Shown here: positions 43,282 through 51,964 of the stretch, in pieces
How positions within the stretch are numbered: the stretch's first letter is position 1
Layout of the letters: the number at the start of each line of letters is the position of its first letter
Assembly: GCA_029940475.1 (NCBI GenBank)
Contig: JAPYUT010000010.1
Location: 26,950-90,949, forward strand
DNA: 64,000 nucleotides
Direction: 5' to 3'
Source: Verrucomicrobiales bacterium
Lineage (GTDB): Bacteria > Verrucomicrobiota > Verrucomicrobiia > Verrucomicrobiales > DEV007
Made by a program: the position numbers and the translations under genes
The notes under the pieces: generated by a model
What the model saw: only the letters and a program-made list of their open reading frames with translations
Databases searched by the model: none
What the model was told of the DNA's origin: nothing

Positions 43282-46152
43282 ATGCAACTCTCCGCTCAAA
43301 AATGCCCTCTTGAGCTTGTCCCGTTCTGCTTGATCATCGCAATTTCCGGCATAGGTGCCGCAACTCCGGATCCTGCAAGCCACTGGGCCTTCAAGAAACT
43401 CACCAGTCCTGTTGTTCCCGCCACGTCAATAAAGACATGGTCGCAAAACAGCATCGACCACTTTATCCTCGAAAAAATTGAAGCTGCGGGACTTACCCCA
43501 TCACAAAGAGCTGATCGGAGAACCCTCATCAGGCGGCTGTATTTCGGGCTTGTCGGACTTCCTCCAAACTTCGCTGAAATCCGCGCATTTGAAAACGATA
43601 CCACTCCTGCCGCATATACGGCACTGGTGGATCGCTTGCTTGATTCACCTCACTTCGGTGAACGCTGGGGGCGACACTGGCTGGACATTGCGCGTTACTC
43701 TGACACCAAGGGTTATGTTTTCGAGGAATCACGCGATTACCCCTACGCTTACACTTACCGGGATTGGGTCATTCGCGCATTCAATGATGATTTACCCTAT
43801 GACCGGTTTCTTACCTACCAGATCGCAGCTGACACCCTTACGACCGAAGAAACCGGAAACAGGCACCTCGCCGCAATGGGTTTTCTGACTGTGGGACGCC
43901 GTTTCCTCAATCGTGAGCCCGATATTATTGACGACCGTATCGACGTCACCTTCCGCGGCACCATGGCGCTGACGGTATCCTGCGCTAGGTGCCATGACCA
44001 CAAATACGACCCCATCCCAACCGGTGACTACTACTCACTCTATGGCGTCTTTGACAGCTCAAAGGAACCGGGCGAACTGCCGCTTCTCGACAAAAAACAT
44101 GACACTCAAGAATCGCGCTCATTTGAATCTGCAATCTCAACCAAACAGAAACAGATTGATAGCTACCTGGAAAAACGCTCTAAGCAACAACAACAACCCG
44201 ACTATATAAAACGATATCTACTGGCCGCCAATGAAGGTCGCGACCTGAACGTCGAAGAACTAAAAAAACTTGCATCTACACGTAAGCTCCTGCAGCAAAT
44301 CATGATACGATGGGACAAGCATCTCAAGTCGGAATCCGCCTCAACCGATCCGGTCTACGCACCATGGCTGGTTTTCACTGCATTGACGCCTACCGATTTC
44401 TCCAAGCATGCTGCCTCCACATGGCAGGAGCTCAAGTCCGGGAAAAATAGGCTTAATGCCACCCTTGCCGCTGCATTTGACACCAAAGCTCCAATCTCAC
44501 TGGATCAGGTTGCCTCCCGCTATGCAAACATCCTTGCCAATGCAGATAAAGATCCCGAACTAGCCTCAGCACTCGATCATGTCAGAGTGGCTCCTGACGC
44601 CATTTACAGCATCCTTGAAACCTCAGGCCAACAACACGTCCGAAAACTTCGGCGTGAACTGGAAGGTATAAAAACTCACCACGCTGGAGCACCTCCACGA
44701 GCAATGGCAATGATTGACCGAACAAGCCCAAGGCAACCTCATGTATTCGAGCGAGGTGATCCCGGTCGTCGCGGAGCGGCGGTGCCACGCCAGTTTCTCG
44801 CGTTTATAAAGGGACCTGGCAGAAAACCGTTCTCCAAAGGCAGCGGTCGACTGGAAATGGCACGGGAAATTGCCAGCAAGGACAATCCTCTGACCGCCAG
44901 AGTCTGGGTCAACAGAGTATGGGGGCATCTTCTTGGAAGTCACCTTGTCTCGACCCCGAGCGACTTTGGCTTGCGCAGCAACCTGCCAAGCCATCCTGAA
45001 TTACTTGACCATCTTGGCAGCCGTCTCATAGACAAAAAATGGTCCACCAAAAAACTCATCCGTTCAATCGTTCTCAGCGCAACTTATCAGCAGGTGACAG
45101 ATCATCAGCCCACAGACCCTGAAAACCTCCTCTACACGCACGCTAAGCGCAGACGACTTGATTTTGAGTCACTGCGCGATTCCATGCTCACTGTATCAGG
45201 ACAACTCGACCACACCCAGTTCGGTCGGCCCGTTGCCATCCATACATCAAACTATTCCAGACGCAGGACCGTCTATGGACACATTGAACGCCAAAATCTT
45301 CCCCCCGTATTTCGCATTTTTGACTTTGCCAGTCCCGATGTCCATGTAGCCAAGCGGCCCGAAACAACTGTTCCTCAACAGGCACTCTACATGCTTAATG
45401 GAAAATTTGCACAGGACCAGGCACTGGCCCTTATCAATCAGCCCGCGATCATCGCCCTGCGCTCACAAGAAGAGCGCATTCAGTATTTATATCGACAAGT
45501 CTTTGCTCGCGATCCTGATGAAAAAGAAGTGGCTGATGGCACCGCCTTTCTGAACCCTGATCAAGAGCTCTCAGGCGGATCATGGCAATATGGATACGGG
45601 AACAATGAACCAAGCACTAAACAGCTCAAATTCACACCCTTGCCCCACCTGGCCAAGGCCAGTTGGCAGGGTGGTCCCGCCCTGCCCGATCCGGTCCTTG
45701 GTTGGGTTTGTTTAAGCCCCAACGGTGGCCATCCAGGAACAGACAAAACACACGCCATCCTGCGCTGGATCACGCCTGCCGATGGTCGCTACAAAATTAG
45801 CACCAATGTCCGTCTTCCCTCCCCGGCCAGTGACGGGATAACGGTAAGCTTCGCCACTCAACAAGGTCACAACTTACGTGCATGGCGAATTGACCCCGGC
45901 AAGAGCATCCATGCAAAAGTTCAATCACTCCTACTTAAAGCCGGAGAAGCACTGTATTTTATTGTCGAACCTGGAAAAACTAACAACCACGACAGCTTCA
46001 TCTGGAACCCGAGCGTTCGTGATATTGCCAGTGGAAAAACCTGGCTCGCTTCCACTGGATTTGATGCAACCAGGGGCACATCCTCAAGATCACTGTGGGC
46101 GCAATACGCGCAGGCACTTCTAGCAAGCAACGAGTTTTCATTCCTTGACTGA
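43282..46152 (+). CDS. DUF1549/DUF1553 protein (planctomycete-type surface cytochrome-associated family)
   Basis: This 956-residue exported protein has a DUF1549 domain from about residue 55 (WSQNSIDHFILEKIEAAGL, then GERWGRHWLDIARYSDTKGY). A long central region follows, then DUF1553 (GRLEMAREIASKDNPLTARV, later VPQQALYMLNGKFAQ). No heme-binding CxxCH is present, so it is the short form without the PSCyt1 cytochrome part. Near residues 760-930 a beta-rich stretch (RWITPADGRYKISTNVR) precedes the usual ending ALLASNEFSFLD, which looks like an inserted binding domain. A DUF1501 gene follows three bases on, as in the usual gene pair. Molecular function is unknown. Confidence 0.88.
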   Translation: MQLSAQKCPLELVPFCLIIAISGIGAATPDPASHWAFKKLTSPVVPATSIKTWSQNSIDHFILEKIEAAGLTPSQRADRRTLIRRLYFGLVGLPPNFAEIRAFENDTTPAAYTALVDRLLDSPHFGERWGRHWLDIARYSDTKGYVFEESRDYPYAYTYRDWVIRAFNDDLPYDRFLTYQIAADTLTTEETGNRHLAAMGFLTVGRRFLNREPDIIDDRIDVTFRGTMALTVSCARCHDHKYDPIPTGDYYSLYGVFDSSKEPGELPLLDKKHDTQESRSFESAISTKQKQIDSYLEKRSKQQQQPDYIKRYLLAANEGRDLNVEELKKLASTRKLLQQIMIRWDKHLKSESASTDPVYAPWLVFTALTPTDFSKHAASTWQELKSGKNRLNATLAAAFDTKAPISLDQVASRYANILANADKDPELASALDHVRVAPDAIYSILETSGQQHVRKLRRELEGIKTHHAGAPPRAMAMIDRTSPRQPHVFERGDPGRRGAAVPRQFLAFIKGPGRKPFSKGSGRLEMAREIASKDNPLTARVWVNRVWGHLLGSHLVSTPSDFGLRSNLPSHPELLDHLGSRLIDKKWSTKKLIRSIVLSATYQQVTDHQPTDPENLLYTHAKRRRLDFESLRDSMLTVSGQLDHTQFGRPVAIHTSNYSRRRTVYGHIERQNLPPVFRIFDFASPDVHVAKRPETTVPQQALYMLNGKFAQDQALALINQPAIIALRSQEERIQYLYRQVFARDPDEKEVADGTAFLNPDQELSGGSWQYGYGNNEPSTKQLKFTPLPHLAKASWQGGPALPDPVLGWVCLSPNGGHPGTDKTHAILRWITPADGRYKISTNVRLPSPASDGITVSFATQQGHNLRAWRIDPGKSIHAKVQSLLLKAGEALYFIVEPGKTNNHDSFIWNPSVRDIASGKTWLASTGFDATRGTSSRSLWAQYAQALLASNEFSFLD

Positions 46153-46155
46153 GCC

Positions 46156-47583
46156 ATGTCCCACCATCCCGCTTCAACAATACCCGCCTTCGGCCGCCGC
46201 GACTTTCTAAATCGTGTCGGGATGGGATTCGGTGCACTTGCGGCGGGCACCATCCTTGGCGAAAACGCCCCCGGGGCACTCAATCCACTTTCACCAAAGA
46301 ACCCCCACTTCCCCGCAAGGGCAAAAGCTGTCATCCATCTATTTATGAACGGCGGGCCCTCCCAGGTGGACACCTTCGATCCCAAGCCCGAACTCACCAA
46401 ATATGACGGTAAAAAACTGCCTATTGACTACCTGAAAACCGAGCGCCCGACAGGAGCCGCTTTAAAGTCCCCGTTCAGCTTCCGCAAACATGGGCAAAGC
46501 GGCCTTGAGATAAGTGAGTTATTCCCGAATGTCGCACAGTCAGCAGATCAACTGTGCGTCATCCGTTCAATGCATGCCGACGTGCCTAACCATGAACCTT
46601 CACTCCTGTTGATGAACTGTGGCGAGGCACGGCTCATTCGTCCAAGCGTAGGCTCATGGGTCAGCTATGGACTTGGAACTGAAAACCAGAACCTTCCCGG
46701 ATTTATCTCCATGTGCCCGGGAGGCTACCCCATTCAGGAATCGCAAAACTGGCAGGCAGGATTCCTTCCCGGTGCATACCAGGGAACCTACATTGACTCC
46801 AAGCACAAGGAGATCGACAAACTTATTGCCAACATTGAAAATAAACAGATTTCTCTGGGAGCTCAGCGCCGGCAGCTGGACCTGTTAAAACTCCTCAACC
46901 GGCGCCATCAAGAGAGTCGCTCCGGTGACGCTCAACTTGAATCAAGGCTACATTCCTTTGAACTCGCCTACCGCATGCAACTTGACGCAACCGATGCCTT
47001 CGATATCACCCGCGAGCCAAAATACATTCGGAACCTTTACGGCGAAGACATACATGGTCGGCAAACACTGATTGCCCGCCGACTGGTCGAGCGCGGCGTT
47101 CGCTACGTGCAACTCTGGCACGGGAACGGGCAACCCTGGGACAGTCACGATGACCTCGAAATCAACCATCGACGACTTGCCAGGCAATCCGACAAAGCCA
47201 TCGGTGCACTGCTGATTGATCTCAAGCAACGGGGCATGCTAGATGACACATTGGTGATATGGGGCGGGGAATTTGGACGCACGCCGGTCGTCGAAATGCC
47301 CAAACCCGGTTCCAATGCCGGCAAAATCAATGGTCGAGACCATAACCACTGGGGATTCACGATGTGGCTGGCTGGCGGCGGCGTTAAAGGCGGGCACGTC
47401 CACGGTGCAACTGACGAATTCGGCTTTAAGGCCGTCGATGACCCCGTTCATGTCCACGATCTCCACGCAACCATCCTTCATCTCCTTGGGTTTGACCACC
47501 AGCAGCTCACCTATCGTTTTGCCGGCCGGGATTTCAGGCTGACCGATGTTCATGGTCGTGTCGTAAATGATATTATCGCGTAA
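46156..47583 (+). CDS. DUF1501 protein with twin-arginine signal
   Basis: This 475-residue DUF1501 family protein has an alkaline-phosphatase/sulfatase-like fold. The N-terminus has a Tat signal (GRRDFLNRVGMGFGALAAG, RR at 14-15), so it should be exported folded, fitting the tatA genes at 30 kb. Family motifs include FMNGGPSQVDTFDPKP near 55-70 and IWGGEFGRTPVVE, AGKINGRDHNHWGFTMW towards the C-terminus. It starts three bases after the DUF1549/DUF1553 stop, so the two are certainly co-transcribed. The substrate is unknown; proteins of this pair are often found in polysaccharide-use clusters of planctomycetes and verrucomicrobia. Confidence 0.92.
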   Translation: MSHHPASTIPAFGRRDFLNRVGMGFGALAAGTILGENAPGALNPLSPKNPHFPARAKAVIHLFMNGGPSQVDTFDPKPELTKYDGKKLPIDYLKTERPTGAALKSPFSFRKHGQSGLEISELFPNVAQSADQLCVIRSMHADVPNHEPSLLLMNCGEARLIRPSVGSWVSYGLGTENQNLPGFISMCPGGYPIQESQNWQAGFLPGAYQGTYIDSKHKEIDKLIANIENKQISLGAQRRQLDLLKLLNRRHQESRSGDAQLESRLHSFELAYRMQLDATDAFDITREPKYIRNLYGEDIHGRQTLIARRLVERGVRYVQLWHGNGQPWDSHDDLEINHRRLARQSDKAIGALLIDLKQRGMLDDTLVIWGGEFGRTPVVEMPKPGSNAGKINGRDHNHWGFTMWLAGGGVKGGHVHGATDEFGFKAVDDPVHVHDLHATILHLLGFDHQQLTYRFAGRDFRLTDVHGRVVNDIIA

Positions 47584-47693
47584 GCCGCGACAACATAAGC
47601 AGGATGTTCTGCTGATATCATTCCCTGTAATTGTCACGCAATCACTGTTCCTTAGCCACTTGAACACTGGCTTAACAGACCTACTGTCCAGCC

Positions 47694-49688
47694 GTGCTAG
47701 CAGTTGACAAATTATCCGTCCAGTTTCTGGGACGCACTCTCTACAGTGATCTCTCGTTCACTGTCAGCGCGAAGGACAGAATTTGCTTTGCGGGCCCTAA
47801 CGGTTCAGGCAAATCAACGCTGATGAAAATCATCGCCAACCAAATGTCCCCTGACTCGGGAACCGTCAATAAGGCGAAATATATCGAGGTCGGTTATCTC
47901 CCGCAGGAAGGCATCAAGGCCTCGGGACGGACACTTTTCACCGAGACTCAATCAGCATTTGAAAACACTGTTGCGATACAGGAGAAAATAGAGGCAGTAA
48001 GCACTCAACTTGGAGAACTGGACACCGCAAGCCCCGAATACGCTGACACCCTTGAGGTCTACGGCGAACTCCAGTTGCACCTCGACAAACAGGAAGTCGA
48101 CAAAATGAAGCCGCGAATCGAAAAGATCCTTGTCGGACTCGGTTTCAAACACTCCGACATGGACCGCGATGTCGGTGAATTCTCCGGCGGCTGGCAGATG
48201 CGTATTGCGCTTGCAAAACTGCTGCTCAGAGAGCCTTCGGTCCTCCTTCTTGATGAACCCACCAACCATCTGGACATCGACTCACAACTCTGGCTTGAAA
48301 ACTACATACAGAATTATGGCGGCGCGGTCATTCTCATTTCACATGATCGCGCCTTTCTGGATTCCATCGTCAAAAAAACACTGGCCTTTGAGGCGGGACA
48401 GGTAAACGAATTTTCCGGCAACTACTCCCACTACCTAGAGCAAAGCAAAATTCTCCGGGAACAACTTCAACGCGCCTACGACAATCAACAACGGGAAATC
48501 ACCAAGACTGAACAATTCGTTAATCGATTCCGCGCCAAGGCACGACGCGCATCACAGGCCCAAAGCCGCCTCAAGCAACTGGATAAAATGGAGCGGATCG
48601 AACTCGCCCCCGCTCCTGATAAGACAATCAAGTTGCGCTTCCCTCAACCTGAACGCTCAGGACAGGTTGTCATTGAGCTCACCTCGGCAAAACGCGCCTA
48701 TGGCGACCATGTTATTTTCGATGACTTTAACTTGCGAATTGAGCGCGGGGAGAAGATTGCCGTAGTCGGTGCAAATGGCGCAGGCAAGTCCACCTTCTCA
48801 AGGATACTTTCAGGGGCAGACCCACTAAGTTCAGGTCAGCGGAAAACTGGACATAAAGTCAGCATTTCACACTTTGCCCAGGATCATGCCGAGAAACTCA
48901 ACCCATCCAGAACTGTCCTGCAGACAGTTGAAGATGGAGCAGCCCGCGAAGTCTCGGGAAACCTACGCAGTTTACTGGGCTGTTTTTTGTTCCGTGGAGA
49001 TGATGTTTTCAAACAGGTGTCTGTCCTCTCCGGAGGTGAACGCAGTAGACTCTCACTGGCGAAAATGCTCCTGCGTCCCGCAAATTTGCTTATTCTTGAT
49101 GAACCGACCAATCATCTCGACATGCAATCGCAACAGATCCTGCAGGATGCACTGAAGGCATACCAAGGCAGCCTGGTCATCGTTTCACATAACCGCGACT
49201 TTCTTGACCCGATAACCGACAAGGTGATTGAATTCTACCCTGAAGGTAAAACACCACGCATATTCCTTGGTAATCTCTCTGATTTTATAGACAAGAAAGC
49301 CCAAGTGCAATCATCTGCAGCAAAACAGAAACTTCCTCCGACATCAGAAGAAAAGAATGAGGGCAAAAAGGCAATTGCTCCTGGTAATCGTAGAGAGCAG
49401 AGAAAAATCGAGGGAATTATTCGCCAACAAAAAGCAACCACGCTAAAGCCGATTCAGGTAAAGCTGCAGGAAATAGAACAACGAATTGCTGAATTTGAAG
49501 TAAGTAAATCCCAAATCGAGAACACCATGAGCAATCCGGAATTCTTCAAGGATCAAGACCGGGCAATCAAGACAGCCGCCGACCATCGGGCGATCGCCTT
49601 AGCCATAGAAAAACATTACTCGGAGTGGGCCGCGGTATCAGATGAACTGGAACGCGCCGAGAAAAAATTCACTTATCCTCAAACCTGA
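47694..49688 (+). CDS. ABC-F family ATPase (translation factor type)
   Basis: This 664-residue protein has two ABC domains in one chain. The first has Walker A GPNGSGKST (34-42), signature FSGGWQMRIALAK and Walker B LLLDEPTNHLD. The second has GANGAGKST, LSGGERSRLSLAK and LLILDEPTNHLD. An inter-domain linker rich in Arg/Lys (KARRASQAQSRLKQLDK) and a C-terminal coiled coil (about 560-655) are typical of ABC-F proteins that bind the ribosomal E-site. No transmembrane segment is present. Uup, YheS or an antibiotic-resistance type are all possible. The start is GTG at 47694. The last 20 bases overlap the convergent hisD gene. Confidence 0.93.
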   Translation: MLAVDKLSVQFLGRTLYSDLSFTVSAKDRICFAGPNGSGKSTLMKIIANQMSPDSGTVNKAKYIEVGYLPQEGIKASGRTLFTETQSAFENTVAIQEKIEAVSTQLGELDTASPEYADTLEVYGELQLHLDKQEVDKMKPRIEKILVGLGFKHSDMDRDVGEFSGGWQMRIALAKLLLREPSVLLLDEPTNHLDIDSQLWLENYIQNYGGAVILISHDRAFLDSIVKKTLAFEAGQVNEFSGNYSHYLEQSKILREQLQRAYDNQQREITKTEQFVNRFRAKARRASQAQSRLKQLDKMERIELAPAPDKTIKLRFPQPERSGQVVIELTSAKRAYGDHVIFDDFNLRIERGEKIAVVGANGAGKSTFSRILSGADPLSSGQRKTGHKVSISHFAQDHAEKLNPSRTVLQTVEDGAAREVSGNLRSLLGCFLFRGDDVFKQVSVLSGGERSRLSLAKMLLRPANLLILDEPTNHLDMQSQQILQDALKAYQGSLVIVSHNRDFLDPITDKVIEFYPEGKTPRIFLGNLSDFIDKKAQVQSSAAKQKLPPTSEEKNEGKKAIAPGNRREQRKIEGIIRQQKATTLKPIQVKLQEIEQRIAEFEVSKSQIENTMSNPEFFKDQDRAIKTAADHRAIALAIEKHYSEWAAVSDELERAEKKFTYPQT

Positions 49689-50964
49689 TTGTGGCAGATC
49701 GACCATGAGCATCAAGCCCCTCAACATTTGCTAAAGTCTCAACCACGACGACTGATCTCTTCATTGCCTTCACTCCTGCCTTTATAATACTGGTTCTACG
49801 CTGAAACATCTCCGTCGTAAGTCCGGAAAACGACTTACCTGCGCCGCCGGTGGGCAAGGTGTGGCTTGGTCCTGCAAGAAAGTCCCCCACCGCGACAGGC
49901 GAGTAAGATCCCACGAAAATAGCTCCCGCTGTGCGAATCTTAGGCAAAAGCTTCTCTTCATGCCTGACAATCAGCGAAACGTGTTCCGCGGCAAAATCAT
50001 TGGCCAGTTTAATTGCCTGGTTGAGGGACTTCACCAGCACTAATGTCGTGCCGCTGCGCAGCACCTCCTTGATCTGAGCCTGGCGCAGCAGGCCTTTCGA
50101 CTGATCTTTCATCTCGCGCTTCACCCCTTCCAGCAGCCTTGATGAATTTGACAACAGCACCAACTGGCTGTCGCCGCCATGCTCAGCCTGAGCCAGCAGG
50201 TCTGCTGCAACCCAGTCTGCCCGTGCACTTGCATCGGCAATTATAAGGATTTCACTTGGTCCGGGAAGCAGGTCAATGGACACCCTGCCGAACATCTGGC
50301 GCTTAGCCTCAACCACGAATGAATTGCCGGGGCCAAATAACTTATCCACAGCACCGATGCTCTCTGTCCCGCAACCGAGCGCGGCAACCGCCTGAGCGCC
50401 ACCAACCTTGTAGATCTCGGTGGCACCGGCAACCTCCAATGCATAAAGCAAATTCGGGTTAATTGACCCATCTGCAGCCGGCGGGGTACAAACCGCTATC
50501 TCCTTAACCCCGGCGACCCTCGCGATGGCAACAGTCATCAGTGAAGTCGACACAAGCGGAGCTGTTCCTCCAGGAACATAAATGCCAACCCTGTCAAAGG
50601 CCTGAAAAACCTCTCCCACCTGTACCCCCTGAGAATTTTTCATCGACCAACTCTCTCGCAGGCCCTTTACCGCGAAAGCTGCAACATTAGCGTCGCAGGC
50701 AGCAATCGCATCACGGGTTTTCGTTGCCACCTCCGCTCTTGCCTCCTTTAGCTCAAGATCACTTACGCGAATTGAATTAATATCCAGCCTCACCTTGTCA
50801 AACCTGCGCGTTAACTCCATTACCGCCAGATCTCCGCCCTTCTCGACCTTGGCAATAATTCCCGCAACCAGATCCCTCAGATCCCCAGAGGAAACGGCTC
50901 GCCTGGAAAACAACGCTCTCGCACGCTTCTTAAAATTCTGCTGGTCGTGACGAAGTATTCGCAT
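49669..50964 (-). CDS. hisD: Histidinol dehydrogenase
   Basis: HisD is the last enzyme of histidine synthesis, oxidising L-histidinol to L-histidine with two NAD+. The 431-residue protein has the family segments VYVPGGTAPL-like (GIYVPGGTAPLVS), GPSEILIIADASA, AEHGGDSQLVLL and AEHVSLIV with GPSHTLPTGG, covering zinc and substrate contacts. It stands apart from any his operon, a known arrangement in scattered-his genomes. The start chosen at 50964 (MRILRHDQQ) leaves out 13 residues of a longer reading from 51003 that lack family likeness. Confidence 0.94.
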   Translation of the reverse strand: MRILRHDQQNFKKRARALFSRRAVSSGDLRDLVAGIIAKVEKGGDLAVMELTRRFDKVRLDINSIRVSDLELKEARAEVATKTRDAIAACDANVAAFAVKGLRESWSMKNSQGVQVGEVFQAFDRVGIYVPGGTAPLVSTSLMTVAIARVAGVKEIAVCTPPAADGSINPNLLYALEVAGATEIYKVGGAQAVAALGCGTESIGAVDKLFGPGNSFVVEAKRQMFGRVSIDLLPGPSEILIIADASARADWVAADLLAQAEHGGDSQLVLLSNSSRLLEGVKREMKDQSKGLLRQAQIKEVLRSGTTLVLVKSLNQAIKLANDFAAEHVSLIVRHEEKLLPKIRTAGAIFVGSYSPVAVGDFLAGPSHTLPTGGAGKSFSGLTTEMFQRRTSIIKAGVKAMKRSVVVVETLANVEGLDAHGRSATIRFEDK

Positions 50965-51030
50965 GAATGCGCAATGAATACCCCCACCGTAAGGTAAATG
51001 CAAAAACCCTCCGCCTTAAAACGTAACAAT

Positions 51031-51939
51031 TCAGCCAATTCCAATCCAGCAACTCTTCAAATACTGGTCGCCACTGAAATCCGGCGGCATACCCCGCAAC
51101 TCTCTTGAAATTGATACCCTGCCGCTACTTACCAAGCCCTCATGCAACAGATCGCTAAATCTCCGGGCATGAATTCCACGATGATTGCAACACGCAAGAA
51201 GCCATCCTCCTGGCTCCACCAGTCGCGCTGCGGTGGCAATCAGCCTTGGATAATCCTTCTCAACATTGAAAACACCCCCCTTCCTGTCCCGTGAAAACGA
51301 CGGCGGATCAAGAATCACCCCGCCGAATATCCGCTTTTTCCTGATAAACTGATTCAACCATTCAAACACGTCACCACGACAGAAATGATGTTCCGAGGAG
51401 GACAGATCTATACCATTGAGCTCAAAATTACGCTTGCCCCATTCCAGATACGATTTTGACAAATCAATGCTCGTCGTTGACTGCGCGCCGGCCAGTGCCG
51501 CCGCCACCGAAAATCCACAGGTGTAAGCAAAGCAGTTAAGTATTCTTTGTCCCGGGGCACGGCATACGACTTCCCGCCTGTTGTCCCTTTGATCCAGAAA
51601 AATTCCCTGCGAGTAACCGGCCGCAAAATCAATCTCAAAGGTAACACCATTCTCCATGATGCTCACACGGTGATTTTCCGGGTTTCCCTCAACACATTGC
51701 GCTTCCCCCTTGCAATCGCGTTCAAGACGCTTAAGCCATAAACTCTCACGTTCAAGCCCCGACAAAGAGATCGCATCCGGCCGATCGTCAAGGTGTGAAA
51801 CCAGCCAATGCCCGGCAAAAGTATCAATGAAAACACCTTCCTGCCCATCCCCGCCCCCGTCAAAGATCCGGTAAGCATTCGTATTAGGGGGAATAAGCCC
51901 TTTCCGGATACGGTTAGCAGTTATAATTTGCACGTCCAA
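51031..51939 (-). CDS. RlmI/RlmK-type class I SAM-dependent methyltransferase
   Basis: This 302-residue methyltransferase acts on 23S rRNA (5-methylcytosine or guanine N7 in relatives; not decided here). The family segment GIFLDQRDNRR is followed by the SAM motif LNCFAYTCGFSVAAAL and LDPPSFSRDRKGGVFNVEKDY. The N-terminal part (NAYRIFDGGGDGQEGVFIDTF) is the PUA-adjacent region of RlmI-like proteins, but the full PUA domain is lacking. The start is TTG at 51939; GTG at 51933 is an alternative and no ATG exists upstream in frame. Its start is only 25 bases from the divergent phosphoglucomutase start. Confidence 0.85.
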   Translation of the reverse strand: MDVQIITANRIRKGLIPPNTNAYRIFDGGGDGQEGVFIDTFAGHWLVSHLDDRPDAISLSGLERESLWLKRLERDCKGEAQCVEGNPENHRVSIMENGVTFEIDFAAGYSQGIFLDQRDNRREVVCRAPGQRILNCFAYTCGFSVAAALAGAQSTTSIDLSKSYLEWGKRNFELNGIDLSSSEHHFCRGDVFEWLNQFIRKKRIFGGVILDPPSFSRDRKGGVFNVEKDYPRLIATAARLVEPGGWLLACCNHRGIHARRFSDLLHEGLVSSGRVSISRELRGMPPDFSGDQYLKSCWIGIG

Positions 51940-51964
51940 GATTATCCGATACCAACATCAGAAT

